A stretch of DNA of 64,000 nucleotides from DASZBX01 sp035943635 (GCA_035943635.1 DASZBX010000051.1:22050-86049), one strand, 5' to 3'; numbered from the stretch's first letter, positions 1 through 8,702 are shown. Numbers and translations are program-made. The notes: generated by a model from the letters alone, not told the origin.

Positions 1-1
1 G

Positions 2-85
2 GCCGGCGCGCTGATCCTGGCCGACGGCGAACCCGCGCCGCCGTGGGCCCTGGCCGGCGTCAGCGCGCACACCTGGGAGGCGTGA
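2..85 (+). CDS. C-terminal end of an unidentified protein (5' truncated by window)
   Basis: The window opens inside a coding frame that reads 27 residues (ending GVSAHTWEA) to a TGA at 83-85. That stop overlaps the ATG of the acyl carrier protein gene (TGATG), so the gene belongs to the same translationally coupled operon. Too little remains to name the family. Its position directly before an ACP and an acyl-adenylating enzyme suggests another enzyme of the same pathway, which is inference only. Confidence 0.6.
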   Translation, partial: AGALILADGEPAPPWALAGVSAHTWEA

Positions 86-345
86 TGGACGACGCGCGCG
101 CACTGATCCGCCGCTACCTGGACTTCCCCGGGCTGCTCGACCGGATCGACGACGACCAGGACCTGGTCGCCGCCGGGGTCAACTCCGGGGAGATGATCCG
201 GGTCGCCCTCGGCTGCGAGGAGGCGCTGGACCGGCCGCTGTCGGACGCCGAGCTCAGCGCGATCACCTCGGTCCGCTCGGTGGCCGGGCTGCTGGCCGGC
301 GCCCCGGCGCCGCAGCGGGCCGCGGCCCGGGAAGCGCAGGCCTGA
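85..345 (+). CDS. Acyl carrier protein
   Basis: This 86-residue protein has the size and layout of a free-standing acyl carrier protein, which carries an acyl group on a phosphopantetheine arm. The modified serine is most likely Ser34 in the segment AAGVNSGEMI; the usual DSL motif is replaced by VNS, seen in divergent ACPs. A helix III-like stretch and a short Ala/Arg-rich tail follow. The ATG at 85 is preferred over an upstream GTG because it overlaps the previous stop and gives a normal ACP length. The stop is one base before the ATG of the adenylating enzyme, implying that this ligase loads this carrier. Confidence 0.85.
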   Translation: MDDARALIRRYLDFPGLLDRIDDDQDLVAAGVNSGEMIRVALGCEEALDRPLSDAELSAITSVRSVAGLLAGAPAPQRAAAREAQA

Positions 346-346
346 G

Positions 347-1879
347 ATGTGGTTCGCCGACGTGGTCGAACGCCACCGGATCCGCCGCCCGGCCGGGATC
401 GCCCTGCGCGACCAGCGGCGCGAGGTCGACTGGGCCGCCCTGCACGCCGAGGTGGGCGCGCTGGCCCGGGAACTGGCCCGGCGCGCCCCGGCCGGCAGCC
501 GGATCGCGCTGCTCAGCGGCAACCGGCTGGAGATGATCGAGACCTACCTCGCCTGCGCCGCCGCCGGGATGCTGGCGGTCCCGCTCAACCCGGCGCTGAC
601 CGGCCCGGAACTGGCCGGGCTGCTCGCCGGGGTGGAACCGGCCCTGGCCGTGGCCGACCCGGCCGGCCGGACCCGGCTGACCGGGCAGCTCCCGGACCTG
701 CCACTCCTGCCGATCGAGCGGATCCAGCAGCTCGCCGCCGGGGAACCATCGGCCGACCGGTTGCCGCAGCGCAACGCCGCCGACACCCTGACCGGCCCGT
801 TCGCGATCATCCACACCTCGGCGACCACCGGCCGGCCCAAGGGCGTCGTGGTCGACCAGCGGTCCGTGCAACTCAAAGCACTGTCCTGGCTCGCCCAGGT
901 CGACTGCGGTCCGGACACCGTGTTCCTGGGCGCCTCCCCGCTCTTCCACGGCAGCGTCGTCAATGCCCTGGCCTACCTCGGCGCCGGGGCCACGCTGTGC
1001 GTCCTGGACGAGTTCACCCCGCAGGGCTGCCTGGCCGCGCTGGCGCAGTGGAAGGTCCAGCACGTCCTGCTGGTGCCGTCCATGGTCCGGCTGCTGCTCC
1101 AGGCCCGGGCGCTCGCGACCACCGACCTGAAGGCGCTGGAACTGGTCGTGCACGGCGCCGCGCCGATGCCCGCGGACCTGGCCGAGCAGGCCGCGGCCGC
1201 GCTCGGCGCCGACCTGATCGGCACCTACGGGATCACCGAGGGCGGCGGCCCGAGCCTGGCCCTGGCCGCGGCCGACCGGCCCGGCCCGGAACCGGTCCGC
1301 GGGGCCGGCTGCGCCGGACTGCCGATGCTCGGCGTCAGCGCCCGGATCGTGCGGGTCGACGGCACCGAGGCGGCCGCGGGCGAGATCGGCGAACTGTGGC
1401 TGGCCGGGGACGGGCTGATGCACGGCTACTGGCGCGACCCGCAGGCCACCGCCGAGGTGCTCCAGGACGGCTGGCTGCGCACCCGCGACCTGGCCTGCCG
1501 GGACACGGCCGGCTACTTCTGGACCGTGGACCGGCGCACCGACCTGATCCTGCGCGGCGGCCAGAACGTCTACCCGGCCGAGATCGAGTCCGTGCTGCGC
1601 TCGAGTCCCCAGGTCGCGGACGCGGCCGTGGTCCCGGTGTCCTCGACGATGTGGGGCCAGTCCCCGGTCGCGTTCGTCCAGCCGGCCGGGCCGGACGACT
1701 TCGACGAGGCCGCCCTGCTCGACCTGTGCGTCGCCCGGCTGGCCGGCTACAAGCGGCCGGTCCGGTTCGTGCCGGTGCACGCCGTCCCGCGCAGCCCCTC
1801 GGGCAAGATCCTGCGCACCCGGCTGCGCGAGCAGGCCGAGGCCCTGGCCGCCGCCGACGCCGGGAAGGGTTCCCGATGA
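347..1879 (+). CDS. Acyl-AMP ligase / acyl-CoA synthetase (ANL superfamily)
   Basis: The 510-residue protein is a complete adenylate-forming enzyme. It carries the ATP-binding loop HTSATTGRPKG near residue 156, the GTYGITEGGG segment, the hinge motif DRRTDLILRGGQNVYPAEIE and the C-terminal PSGKIL lysine motif. Family members activate a carboxylate as acyl-AMP and pass it to CoA or a carrier protein. Placement immediately after an ACP gene with one base between them argues for acyl-ACP ligase activity, which is inference. Its stop overlaps the next ATG in an ATGA junction. A second, divergent ANL enzyme at 5223 suggests that two acids are activated or that loading and CoA activation are separate. 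Confidence 0.9.
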   Translation: MWFADVVERHRIRRPAGIALRDQRREVDWAALHAEVGALARELARRAPAGSRIALLSGNRLEMIETYLACAAAGMLAVPLNPALTGPELAGLLAGVEPALAVADPAGRTRLTGQLPDLPLLPIERIQQLAAGEPSADRLPQRNAADTLTGPFAIIHTSATTGRPKGVVVDQRSVQLKALSWLAQVDCGPDTVFLGASPLFHGSVVNALAYLGAGATLCVLDEFTPQGCLAALAQWKVQHVLLVPSMVRLLLQARALATTDLKALELVVHGAAPMPADLAEQAAAALGADLIGTYGITEGGGPSLALAAADRPGPEPVRGAGCAGLPMLGVSARIVRVDGTEAAAGEIGELWLAGDGLMHGYWRDPQATAEVLQDGWLRTRDLACRDTAGYFWTVDRRTDLILRGGQNVYPAEIESVLRSSPQVADAAVVPVSSTMWGQSPVAFVQPAGPDDFDEAALLDLCVARLAGYKRPVRFVPVHAVPRSPSGKILRTRLREQAEALAAADAGKGSR

Positions 1880-3066
1880 CTGCGCCGCAAGGCTCGGCCG
1901 GCTGGTCCGCGCCGCTCGGCGGCACCGCCGTCCTGGCCTCGGACTACGACGAGCACGACCAGCTGATGCTGCGGCTCTACACCCTGGGCAAGCAGCGCCA
2001 GTGGGACGCCGACACCCGGCTGGACTGGGACAGCCCGGTCGACCCGGACAACCCGCTGGGCATGCCGGACAGCTTCGTCTGGATCGCCGGCTCGGCCCTG
2101 TGGGACCGGCTGCCCGAGTCCGAGCACACGGTCCTGCGCCGGCACACGGCCGGCTGGACGTACTCCCAGCTGCTGCACAGCGAGCAGTTCGGCCTGCTGT
2201 CGGTCTCCAAGATCGCCCAGATGGTCCCGGACCTGGATTCGAAGCTGTTCGCGGCCACCCAGCTGATCGACGAGGCCCGGCACACCGAGGTGTTCAACCG
2301 CTACCTGCATCGCAAGATCGGTATCCTCTACCCGCTGACCGGCTCGTTGTCAGGGCTCTTCGACGACATCGTCCGGGACAGCCGCTGGGATATCAGTGCT
2401 CTCGGGGTGCAGATTTTGGTGGAGAACATGGCGATGGCCATCTTCACCATGCAGCGCGACAGCAGCTCGACGCCGCTGGTGCGCGCACTGGCCGGGTACA
2501 TCATGCAGGACGAGGCCCGGCACGTGGCGTTCGGCCGGGTGCTGCTGCGCCGGCACTACCGCGAGCTGAGCTCCGCCGAGCGGCGCGACCGGGAGGAGTT
2601 CGTGGTCGAGTCCTGCTGGTCGCTGCGCGAGGGCTTCGTCGGCGAGGCGATGTGGAACACCCTGGACTACGGCTCGGCCGAGTGCATCGCGATCGCCAAG
2701 GCGTCTCCGGCGTTGCGCCAGTACCGGCGCAGGCTGTTCATGCGGGTCGTGCCGGCGCTGCGGGACGTGGGTCTGCTCGGCCCGACCGTGCGGGACGCGC
2801 TGGAGAAGATGGGCGTGCTCGGCTTCGCCCGGCTCGACGACGACTCGATCAGCGCGGTCGGCGACGAGGCGGTGGCGGATCTGGACCGCCGCGAGCGGAT
2901 CGCCCGGCAGACCGAGATCGAGCAGACGGCCGCACTCGGCGGCACGGTCGCCGACCCGGCCGCGACGCTCGCCGCGGATCCGTCTCTCGGTTCCGGCCGA
3001 CCGCCGCACCAGCATGACGACGAGCGCGACCACCCGCCCGCCCGGCCGATCCCGGAGTACCGATGA
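1876..3066 (+). CDS. Ferritin-like diiron oxygenase
   Basis: This 396-residue protein has the classic four-helix diiron ligand pattern: Glu103, then DEARH with Glu133/His136, then Glu183, then a second DEARH with Glu213/His216. Each Glu-to-DEARH interval is about 30 residues, as in acyl-ACP desaturases and ferritin-like N-oxygenases. Such enzymes use O2 to hydroxylate, desaturate or N-oxidise a substrate, often carrier-bound. Location between an acyl-ACP ligase and an exporter supports modification of an ACP-tethered acyl or amino-acyl group. The start overlaps the previous stop (ATGA) and the end overlaps the MFS start. The last ~40 residues are low-complexity and His/Asp/Pro-rich. The exact reaction cannot be predicted. 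Confidence 0.8.
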   Translation: MTAPQGSAGWSAPLGGTAVLASDYDEHDQLMLRLYTLGKQRQWDADTRLDWDSPVDPDNPLGMPDSFVWIAGSALWDRLPESEHTVLRRHTAGWTYSQLLHSEQFGLLSVSKIAQMVPDLDSKLFAATQLIDEARHTEVFNRYLHRKIGILYPLTGSLSGLFDDIVRDSRWDISALGVQILVENMAMAIFTMQRDSSSTPLVRALAGYIMQDEARHVAFGRVLLRRHYRELSSAERRDREEFVVESCWSLREGFVGEAMWNTLDYGSAECIAIAKASPALRQYRRRLFMRVVPALRDVGLLGPTVRDALEKMGVLGFARLDDDSISAVGDEAVADLDRRERIARQTEIEQTAALGGTVADPAATLAADPSLGSGRPPHQHDDERDHPPARPIPEYR

Positions 3067-4643
3067 ACTCACCCGTCCCGTGCCCGGAGGCCGTCACCAC
3101 CGCCCCCGATCCCGTCCTCGATCCCGTCCCCGACGCCGGTCCCGTCCCGGCGGCTCCGGCCGCTGTGGCCGAGCAGCCCGCGCCGCCCGCGCCGCCCGAG
3201 CCGCCGAAGACCTTCGACCAGCGGCTGGCCAAGCGGGCGGTCTGGCTGGTGCTCAGCGCCACCTTCGTGGTGTCCGCGGACATCTCCATCGTCGCGGTCG
3301 CCGCGCCGCCGATCCAGCGCGGCCTGCACGCCGGCGTCGCCGACATCGAACTGACCGTCGCGGCGTACCAGATCGCGTACTCCGCCTTCCTGATCACCGG
3401 CGGCCGGCTCGGCGACATCTTCGGCCGGCGCGCCCTGTTCACCTGGGGTTTCGCCGCGTTCGTACTCACCTCCGCGGCCTGCGGCCTGGCCACCTCGCCG
3501 GGCCAGCTGGTCCTGTTCCGGCTGGTCCAGGGCGCGGCCGCCGCGATGCTCTCCCCGCAGGTGCTGGCCACCATCCAGATCGTGCTGCCGCCGGAACGCA
3601 GAGCGGGCGCGTTCGCCGCCCAGGGCGCGATGCTGAGCCTGGCCGCGGTGATCGGCCCGGTGTTCGCCGGACTGCTGTACTACGGCAACGTCCTGGGACT
3701 GTCCTGGCGGCCGATCTTCCTGGTCAACGTGCCGCTGGGCCTGGTCGCGATCTGGCTCGGCCGCCGGTACATCCCGACCCTGCGCAGCCCCTCGGCCAAA
3801 CGCCTCGACCTGGCCGGCAGCGGCCTGGTGGTGCTCACCCTGGTCGCGCTGATGGCGCCGCTCTCGCTCGGCCCGCAGTACGGCTGGCCGCTGTGGACCT
3901 GGCTCAGCCTGGCCGCTACGCCCGTGTTCGCCTTCGCGTTCCTGCGGTTGCAGCAGGCCGAGGAGCGCCGGGGCCGGGACCCGCTGCTGCCCGGCGGCCT
4001 GTGGCAGGACCGGGCGTTCCGGACCGGGGTCGTGCTCTTCCTGCTGGTGTTCAGCGGGGTCGTGGCGTTCTTCCTGTACTACTTCACCCTGTTGCAGTCC
4101 GGGTACGGCGTTTCCACCCTGTGGGCCGCCGTCACGACGGTACCGGCCGGTATCGGCACCATCTCCTCGTCCGTGACCGCGGGCCGGTTGGTCCGCCGTT
4201 ATGGCGGCCGACGGGTCGCCGTGGCCGGTGCGCTGGTGGCCGGGACCGGGTCGCTGTCGATGTTCCTGCCGGTGGTCCTGGTGTCCGACCCGTCGCTCGC
4301 CTTGTGGACCATCCCGTCCCAGCTGCTGCTCGGGTCCGGGATCGGGCTGTTGTTCTCCCCGCTGCTGTCCGTGGTGCTGGCCGGGATCCGCAGCTCCAGC
4401 GCCGGGGCGGCCGCGGGCCTGCTGGTCACGGCGCAGATCACCGGCGGCGCACTGGGCGTCGGCGGCACCGGTCTGCTCTTCCAGTCCAGGCTGCACGGAT
4501 CCGTGGACGACGCCACCAGAGGCCAACTGTCCTCCGGCATGGTCCACGCCATGCTCTACAACCCGGTCGCGTTCACCCTGACGCTGCTGCTCATCCTGAT
4601 CCTGCCCAAGCCGACCGCCGCGGCCAAGGGCCCGCATGTCTGA
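3063..4643 (+). CDS. MFS transporter, EmrB/QacA-like (14-TM) family
   Basis: The 526-residue integral membrane protein has an unusually long Pro/Ala-rich cytoplasmic N-terminus (about 50 residues) followed by hydrophobic helices. The MFS signature GGRLGDIFGRRALF lies after TM2, and a motif-C-like glycine/proline segment (VIGPVFAGLL) in TM5 is typical of drug:H+ antiporters. It probably exports the product of this operon and gives self-resistance. Its ATG overlaps the oxygenase stop and its 3' end overlaps the thioesterase start, so it is translationally coupled to both. A second MFS exporter ends the biosynthetic block at 27.8-29.2 kb. Confidence 0.9.
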   Translation: MNSPVPCPEAVTTAPDPVLDPVPDAGPVPAAPAAVAEQPAPPAPPEPPKTFDQRLAKRAVWLVLSATFVVSADISIVAVAAPPIQRGLHAGVADIELTVAAYQIAYSAFLITGGRLGDIFGRRALFTWGFAAFVLTSAACGLATSPGQLVLFRLVQGAAAAMLSPQVLATIQIVLPPERRAGAFAAQGAMLSLAAVIGPVFAGLLYYGNVLGLSWRPIFLVNVPLGLVAIWLGRRYIPTLRSPSAKRLDLAGSGLVVLTLVALMAPLSLGPQYGWPLWTWLSLAATPVFAFAFLRLQQAEERRGRDPLLPGGLWQDRAFRTGVVLFLLVFSGVVAFFLYYFTLLQSGYGVSTLWAAVTTVPAGIGTISSSVTAGRLVRRYGGRRVAVAGALVAGTGSLSMFLPVVLVSDPSLALWTIPSQLLLGSGIGLLFSPLLSVVLAGIRSSSAGAAAGLLVTAQITGGALGVGGTGLLFQSRLHGSVDDATRGQLSSGMVHAMLYNPVAFTLTLLLILILPKPTAAAKGPHV

Positions 4644-5166
4644 GCAGGCTGCGGCCGAGCCGTTCCGGCGCCCGCCGGGCTTCCCCGCCGACGGCGAGAG
4701 CACCGTGCACCGCGCGCTGCTGGACGCCGCCGTGTCCGGCCCGGGCCCGGCCCCGCCCTGCGCCGAACGGCTCGCCCTGCCCGGCCCGGACCACTGGTCC
4801 CCGGGCACCGCCGGCGCGCTCGTCGACGCCGGACCGGACCTGGCCTGGCGGGCCGGGGTGGTCTTCGGCGGCTACCTGGCCTGCGTGGCCGACCTGTTCG
4901 CCGGGTTCGCCGTGATGACCGTGCTGCCGGACGACTACGGCTTCCTGACCGCGGACCTGGACACCGTGTTCCACGCCCCGGCCGCCCCGGGCCCGATCAG
5001 CGTCCTGGCGGCCGTGCAGCAGCTGTCCCGGCGCCGGGCGCTGGTCACGGTGCGCATGCACCAGGACGGCCGGCTGACCGTCGGCGCCCGCGCCACCCAA
5101 CTGCTGATCCACCACCCGGACCCGCAGCGCACGCCGCTCGCCGCGGGCCGGGCCGCCGCCGTCTAG
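4636..5166 (+). CDS. Hotdog-fold thioesterase (PaaI-like)
   Basis: The 176-residue protein has a hotdog-like C-terminal region: FGGYLACVADLFAG resembles the central helix, and the later strands (DLDTVFHAPA, VRMHQDGRLTVGARAT) follow the PaaI/acyl-CoA thioesterase pattern. It would hydrolyse acyl-CoA or acyl-ACP, acting as a release or editing enzyme for the carrier-bound intermediate. The first ~60 residues are Pro-rich and less conserved. The ATG lies inside the last codons of the MFS gene (8-bp overlap). The call rests on overall pattern rather than a single catalytic motif. Confidence 0.65.
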   Translation: MSEQAAAEPFRRPPGFPADGESTVHRALLDAAVSGPGPAPPCAERLALPGPDHWSPGTAGALVDAGPDLAWRAGVVFGGYLACVADLFAGFAVMTVLPDDYGFLTADLDTVFHAPAAPGPISVLAAVQQLSRRRALVTVRMHQDGRLTVGARATQLLIHHPDPQRTPLAAGRAAAV

Positions 5167-5222
5167 CACCGCCGCTCATCGCCTCGCATCGCCGCTCATC
5201 GCCGCTCAGAAAGGGAAGAACC

Positions 5223-6797
5223 GTGGACCGAACTCAGAGCAAGCCTGGAACCTATGTCGACCGCGTCCTGGAGGTCCTCGCCGAGCACGCCGACCGTGAG
5301 GCCTTCGTGCACGGCGACCGGCGGGTCGACTACGCCGAGGCCCGCTCCGCGATCCTGCGCCTGGCCGCCGCACTACGCGCCAGCGGGCTGGGCTCGGGCG
5401 ACACCGTGGCCCTGTCCGTGGGAAGCAGCCCCGAGGCGGCGCTGATCCAGTTGGCGGTGCACCTGTCCGGCTGTCGGCTGGTGTTCGTCGCGCCCGAACC
5501 GGCGCTGCCCGAGCAGGCCGCGTTCCTGGACCGCTCCGAGGCGACCGCTCTGGTCGTGGACCCGCGGATCGAGCGCGCGGCGGCCCTGGCCCGCGCCCAC
5601 GGGCCCCGGATCACGCTGACCGCCGGCCCGGCCGACTTCGGCGAGGACCTGCTGGCCCTGGCCGCGGGGCCGGCCGAGGAGGCGTTCGAGGACCCGGCCG
5701 GTCCGGACGACGTGCAGACCCTGTTCTACACCGGCGGCACCACCGGCCGGCCGAAGCTGGTGCTGCACCGGCACCCGTACTACGCCGCCCTGGTCCACGC
5801 GAGCGGGCGCCGGGTGGCGGAGTCCGCGGTCCCGCACCGTTTCCTGATCTGCACCCCGGCCAGCCACACCAGCGGCCACATCTCCGCGATCATGACCCTG
5901 CTGGCCGGCGGCACCGCGATCCTGATGGACGGTTTCGACGCGGAGCAGGCGCTCGGCCTGCTCAGCCGGGAGCGGGTGACCAGCGTGACCCTGGTCCCGC
6001 CGATGCTCGGCGAACTGCTCGACCACCCGGCCTGCCGCCGGGGCGCCTTCCCCGACCTGGTCCGGATCCACTACGGCGCGGCCCCGACCACCCCGGCCCG
6101 GATCCGGCAGGCGATCGACCGCTTCGGCCCGGTGCTGCGCCAGTCCTACGGCCTGACCGAGGTCCCGGCGATCACCTTCCTGGAGCCGCACGAACACGAC
6201 GACACGATCCCGGGCCGGCTCGGCTCCTGCGGCCGCCCGCTGCCCGGCCCGCCCGGGACCGGCGACCGCGCGCTGATCTCGCTGCGCGGCCGCGACGGCG
6301 CCGAGGTCCCGGCCGGCGAGGTCGGCGAGGTGTGCGTGCGCAGCGAGATGGTCATGTCAGAGTACTGGAACGACCCGGAGCTGACCGCGCAGGCGAAGTC
6401 CGACGGCTGGCTGCACACCGGCGACCTCGGATTCCTGGACCCGGACGGCTTCCTGCACCTGGTCGACCGGCTCAAGGACGTGATCGTGACCGGCCAGACC
6501 TCTGACAACGTCTTCTCGAACCTGCTGGAGGACGTGCTCGGCACGGTCCCGGGCGTGCTGGCCGCGGCCGTGGTCGGGCTGCCGGACCCGGCCTGGGGCG
6601 AGTCGGTCAACGTGGTCTGCGTGGCCGACCCGGCGATCCCGGTCGACCCGGAGTACCTGCGCAAGCGCGCGGTGGAGGACCTCGGTCCGCTGTACGAGCC
6701 CAAGCGGGTGGTGTTCGTCGACGCGCTGCCCTGGACCGCGGTCGGGAAGATCGACAAGAAGGCGATCCGCGCGATGCTGCAGGAGACCGCTACTTGA
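5223..6797 (+). CDS. AMP-dependent synthetase/ligase (ANL superfamily), second copy
   Basis: The 524-residue adenylate-forming enzyme has FYTGGTTGRPKLVLH (ATP loop), QSYGLTEVPAITF, GDLGFLDPDGFLHLVDRLKD (hinge) and a terminal GKIDKKAIR lysine motif. The GTG start at 5223 is chosen because AAGGGAAG lies four bases upstream. It differs clearly from the ligase at 347, so it is not a recent duplicate. The 56-bp gap before it carries near-direct repeats of ATCGCCGCTC. Likely role: activate a carboxylic acid for the same pathway. Its last codons overlap the convergent small membrane protein by 8 bp. Confidence 0.88.
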   Translation: MDRTQSKPGTYVDRVLEVLAEHADREAFVHGDRRVDYAEARSAILRLAAALRASGLGSGDTVALSVGSSPEAALIQLAVHLSGCRLVFVAPEPALPEQAAFLDRSEATALVVDPRIERAAALARAHGPRITLTAGPADFGEDLLALAAGPAEEAFEDPAGPDDVQTLFYTGGTTGRPKLVLHRHPYYAALVHASGRRVAESAVPHRFLICTPASHTSGHISAIMTLLAGGTAILMDGFDAEQALGLLSRERVTSVTLVPPMLGELLDHPACRRGAFPDLVRIHYGAAPTTPARIRQAIDRFGPVLRQSYGLTEVPAITFLEPHEHDDTIPGRLGSCGRPLPGPPGTGDRALISLRGRDGAEVPAGEVGEVCVRSEMVMSEYWNDPELTAQAKSDGWLHTGDLGFLDPDGFLHLVDRLKDVIVTGQTSDNVFSNLLEDVLGTVPGVLAAAVVGLPDPAWGESVNVVCVADPAIPVDPEYLRKRAVEDLGPLYEPKRVVFVDALPWTAVGKIDKKAIRAMLQETAT

Positions 6798-6957
6798 TCA
6801 TGTGGGTGACGGCCAGGACCATGTACACGCCGTAGACCATGGCGATCAGGCCGGCGAGGCGCACGAAGAGCATCGCCCGCGACCTGGCGAAGCCGAAGCC
6901 GACCAGGGCGAGCGCGGCGCCCAGGATGAGCGTGAAAAGGTTGTCGTGGGCGGTCAT
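6790..6957 (-). CDS. Small two-helix membrane protein (55 aa)
   Basis: From the ATG at 6957 this encodes 55 residues consisting almost entirely of two hydrophobic helices (roughly 6-20 and 28-50) separated by a basic turn, FARSRAMLFVR. No catalytic residues are visible. Longer upstream in-frame sequence exists but is low-complexity and overlaps the regulator fragment on the other strand, so the short start is preferred. Function unknown. It converges on and slightly overlaps the second ligase gene. Confidence 0.6.
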   Translation of the reverse strand: MTAHDNLFTLILGAALALVGFGFARSRAMLFVRLAGLIAMVYGVYMVLAVTHMIK

Positions 6958-7132
6958 GGTCTTACTCTGACAGGCTCGCGAGACGGCAATCAAGGGCGCA
7001 CGGGGTCCGTGCTGTACGCCCGGTTTCCCGGCCGTGCTCACGGCCGGGCCGCGGGCGTGAGCGGCGACGGCAGCGGCTGGGCCTGCGTTGCCGGCCATCG
7101 CAGCGTTCGTAGGCGCGTTGCCGCCGGTCACC

Positions 7133-7496
7133 CTGCACCGGCGGGCCGAATCCGCGCTGGCCGAGCGGGCCGCGCCGATCGCCCGGCGGGCCCACCACGT
7201 CGCGCGGGCCGCCGACCCGAAGCGCCCGGAGCACGCCACCACCCTGATCGCCGCGGCCCGCGGCGCCCTCTACACCTCGCCGGCCGTCGCCGCCGACCAT
7301 CTGCGGGTCGCCCTGCCGCTGCTGCCCGAGGGCGCCGAACACCGGCACGAGGCCCAGGTCCTGCCGGCCCGGGCCCGGCTGCCGGCCGGGGACGCGTTCG
7401 AGAGCCGGGCGTTGCTCGACGCGTTGCGCTGCTCCCTGCCCGGCGGCCCACCGGGCGAGGCCGGCACGCCGGCCGACTCCAGCCGGACCGAAGACT
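7133..7496 (+). pseudogene. Remnant of a LuxR-family (LAL) ATPase regulator
   Basis: About 120 codons without a stop match the C-terminal half of the giant LuxR regulator at 42110-47719. Shared blocks include LHRRAE, ARAADP, TLIAAAR, LLPEGAEHR and ADSSR, in the same order and spacing, with roughly 70 % identity by eye over 80 residues. Both flanks lose similarity abruptly, there is no ATPase, no HTH and no plausible start, so this is a decayed fragment and not a functional gene. It matches the region of the large gene around 43420-43790. The stretch 6958-7132 upstream contains no convincing gene. Confidence 0.75.
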
Positions 7497-7722
7497 GGCG
7501 ACGTCCCTGGCCCGCCGCGACGCGCCTCGCGGTAAACGGACCGCGACCTCGCCCGACCGCGACCTCGCCCCAAGCCGACGCCAGGCCCCACTCCTGCGCT
7601 CCGGTCACCGACTGGTCGCGCAACGTATCCATGCATGCGCGCTCGGCATCCCGGCCGCGGAAGAGACGGGTGTCACGCCCGCTGCGAGCTCGGTGAATTT
7701 TCCTGCGCAAGGCGCCGAGATC

Positions 7723-7728
7723 TATAAT
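7723..7728 (+). promoter_or_regulatory. Perfect TATAAT -10 element
   Basis: A consensus TATAAT sits 60 bp before the HGxxPAAW-like gene, in a locally AT-richer patch that is rare in this DNA. The -35 region (around 7699-7705, TTTTCC) is poor. This is the likely promoter for that gene. Confidence 0.45.
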
Positions 7729-7788
7729 CTCCACGCAGGCCAAACCATCACCACCCGGCCTCAGCACACGACTGGAGCGTTGTCACAG

Positions 7789-8154
7789 ATGTCCGAAGCC
7801 GAAGTCACCGAGACGGTTCAGCCGCACAAGGGCCGCACCGCGGTCAAGCAGGCGGCCGGGATGGGCATGGCCCTGATGGGCTCGTCGCTCGCCGGCACCA
7901 CGATCCGCGGCGAGGAGCACATCGACCACGGGCACGCTCCGGCCCGGTGGGCCGCGGTGTGCATCTCCGGCTTCGGCTGGCTGATCGGCGGCGTCGCCTT
8001 CCCGTTCGGCATCTGGTCGCTGGTCTGGATCGGCGTCGCCCTGCAAGTCGTGGCCATAGTCGTGAACCTGTCGATGAACGCCTCCGGCTACGGCGCGCGC
8101 AGCACGAGCCAGTGGGCGCAGGCCAAGGCCGCCGCCCGGGCCGCCCAGTCTTAG
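7789..8154 (+). CDS. HGxxPAAW-like small membrane protein
   Basis: The 121-residue protein carries HGHAPARWAAV near residue 45, closely resembling the HGxxPAAW motif of a small actinobacterial membrane protein family, followed by two hydrophobic helices (about 54-72 and 76-95) and a soluble tail. Family function is unknown; homologues are often encoded near tryptophan genes in streptomycetes, but none are seen here. The ATG at 7789 follows a GGAGCG sequence and gives a start just before MSEAEV. Its TAG overlaps the stop of the convergent small gene. Confidence 0.65.
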   Translation: MSEAEVTETVQPHKGRTAVKQAAGMGMALMGSSLAGTTIRGEEHIDHGHAPARWAAVCISGFGWLIGGVAFPFGIWSLVWIGVALQVVAIVVNLSMNASGYGARSTSQWAQAKAAARAAQS

Positions 8155-8363
8155 GACATCGCCAACTGCCAGCGCAGCAGGGAGTCGAGCGCGCGGGTCC
8201 GGCTGGCCCGGTCCCGCGGGTTCGCGGTGCGGGCGACCACACCGCGCAGGTCGAGCAGTGCTCCGGCCGGGGCCTGGGCGGACAGCGGCAGGCCGGCCCG
8301 CAGCAGTCCGCGCAACGTTTCGGCGTGCTCAGGCCCGGCGGGCGCAGCCAGGGTGTGGGACAT
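8151..8363 (-). CDS. Hypothetical small protein (70 aa)
   Basis: The ATG at 8363 is preceded by a strong AAGGAGG at good spacing, which decides against an ATG 21 bp upstream. The product is a 70-residue soluble protein, Leu/Arg/Ala-rich, with no recognisable motif. Its TAA (8151-8153) overlaps the convergent TAG by two bases, so the two genes share their ends. Confidence 0.55.
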   Translation of the reverse strand: MSHTLAAPAGPEHAETLRGLLRAGLPLSAQAPAGALLDLRGVVARTANPRDRASRTRALDSLLRWQLAMS

Positions 8364-8467
8364 GGGAGCCTCCTTCGCGGGCACCTCGGCAGCCCGCGGT
8401 ACTCATGTGCCCAGTTTTATGCCCACCCATGCCCAGGAAACACCCACTCCGGCGATCGGGCAGCGAA

Positions 8468-8491
8468 AAGGCCCGCCACGTGGCGGACCTT
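8468..8491. promoter_or_regulatory. 24-bp near-perfect palindrome (candidate operator) in a gene-free gap
   Basis: Two 12-bp arms meet without a loop at CAC|GTG, with one mismatched pair. A loop-free palindrome suits binding of a dimeric regulator better than termination. It lies in the gap 8364-8702, about 105 bp upstream of the small gene starting at 8363. Nothing else convincing is seen in that gap, which is less GC-rich than its surroundings. Confidence 0.35.
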
Positions 8492-8702
8492 CAGCACGTT
8501 CGGCACCAACCCGATCCCCCGGGATCAAGTCCAGGCAGACTCCCCAAGCCGTGCCGCCAGCGGACCTGGTGACACAACTGGCCGGCGATCAATACGCCAA
8601 CCATCGCCCAAGAATGTGCGCCATACAGCAATCAAAATCACAACCTGCTTCACGTCGATAGACGCCAAGGGCGGGCTGCTCTGGTGGACGTGACCGCGCC
8701 GA

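Noticed and set aside
263..1780. 505-codon open frame on the minus strand opposite the first ligase
   Set aside because: It is Gly/Arg/Gln-rich, has no family motifs and lies opposite a clear ANL enzyme; long antisense frames are expected at this GC content.
6802..7788. Possible long N-terminal extension of the HGxxPAAW-like protein
   Set aside because: The extension is low-complexity and crosses the regulator remnant; the TATAAT element at 7723 and the start at 7789 give a better gene.
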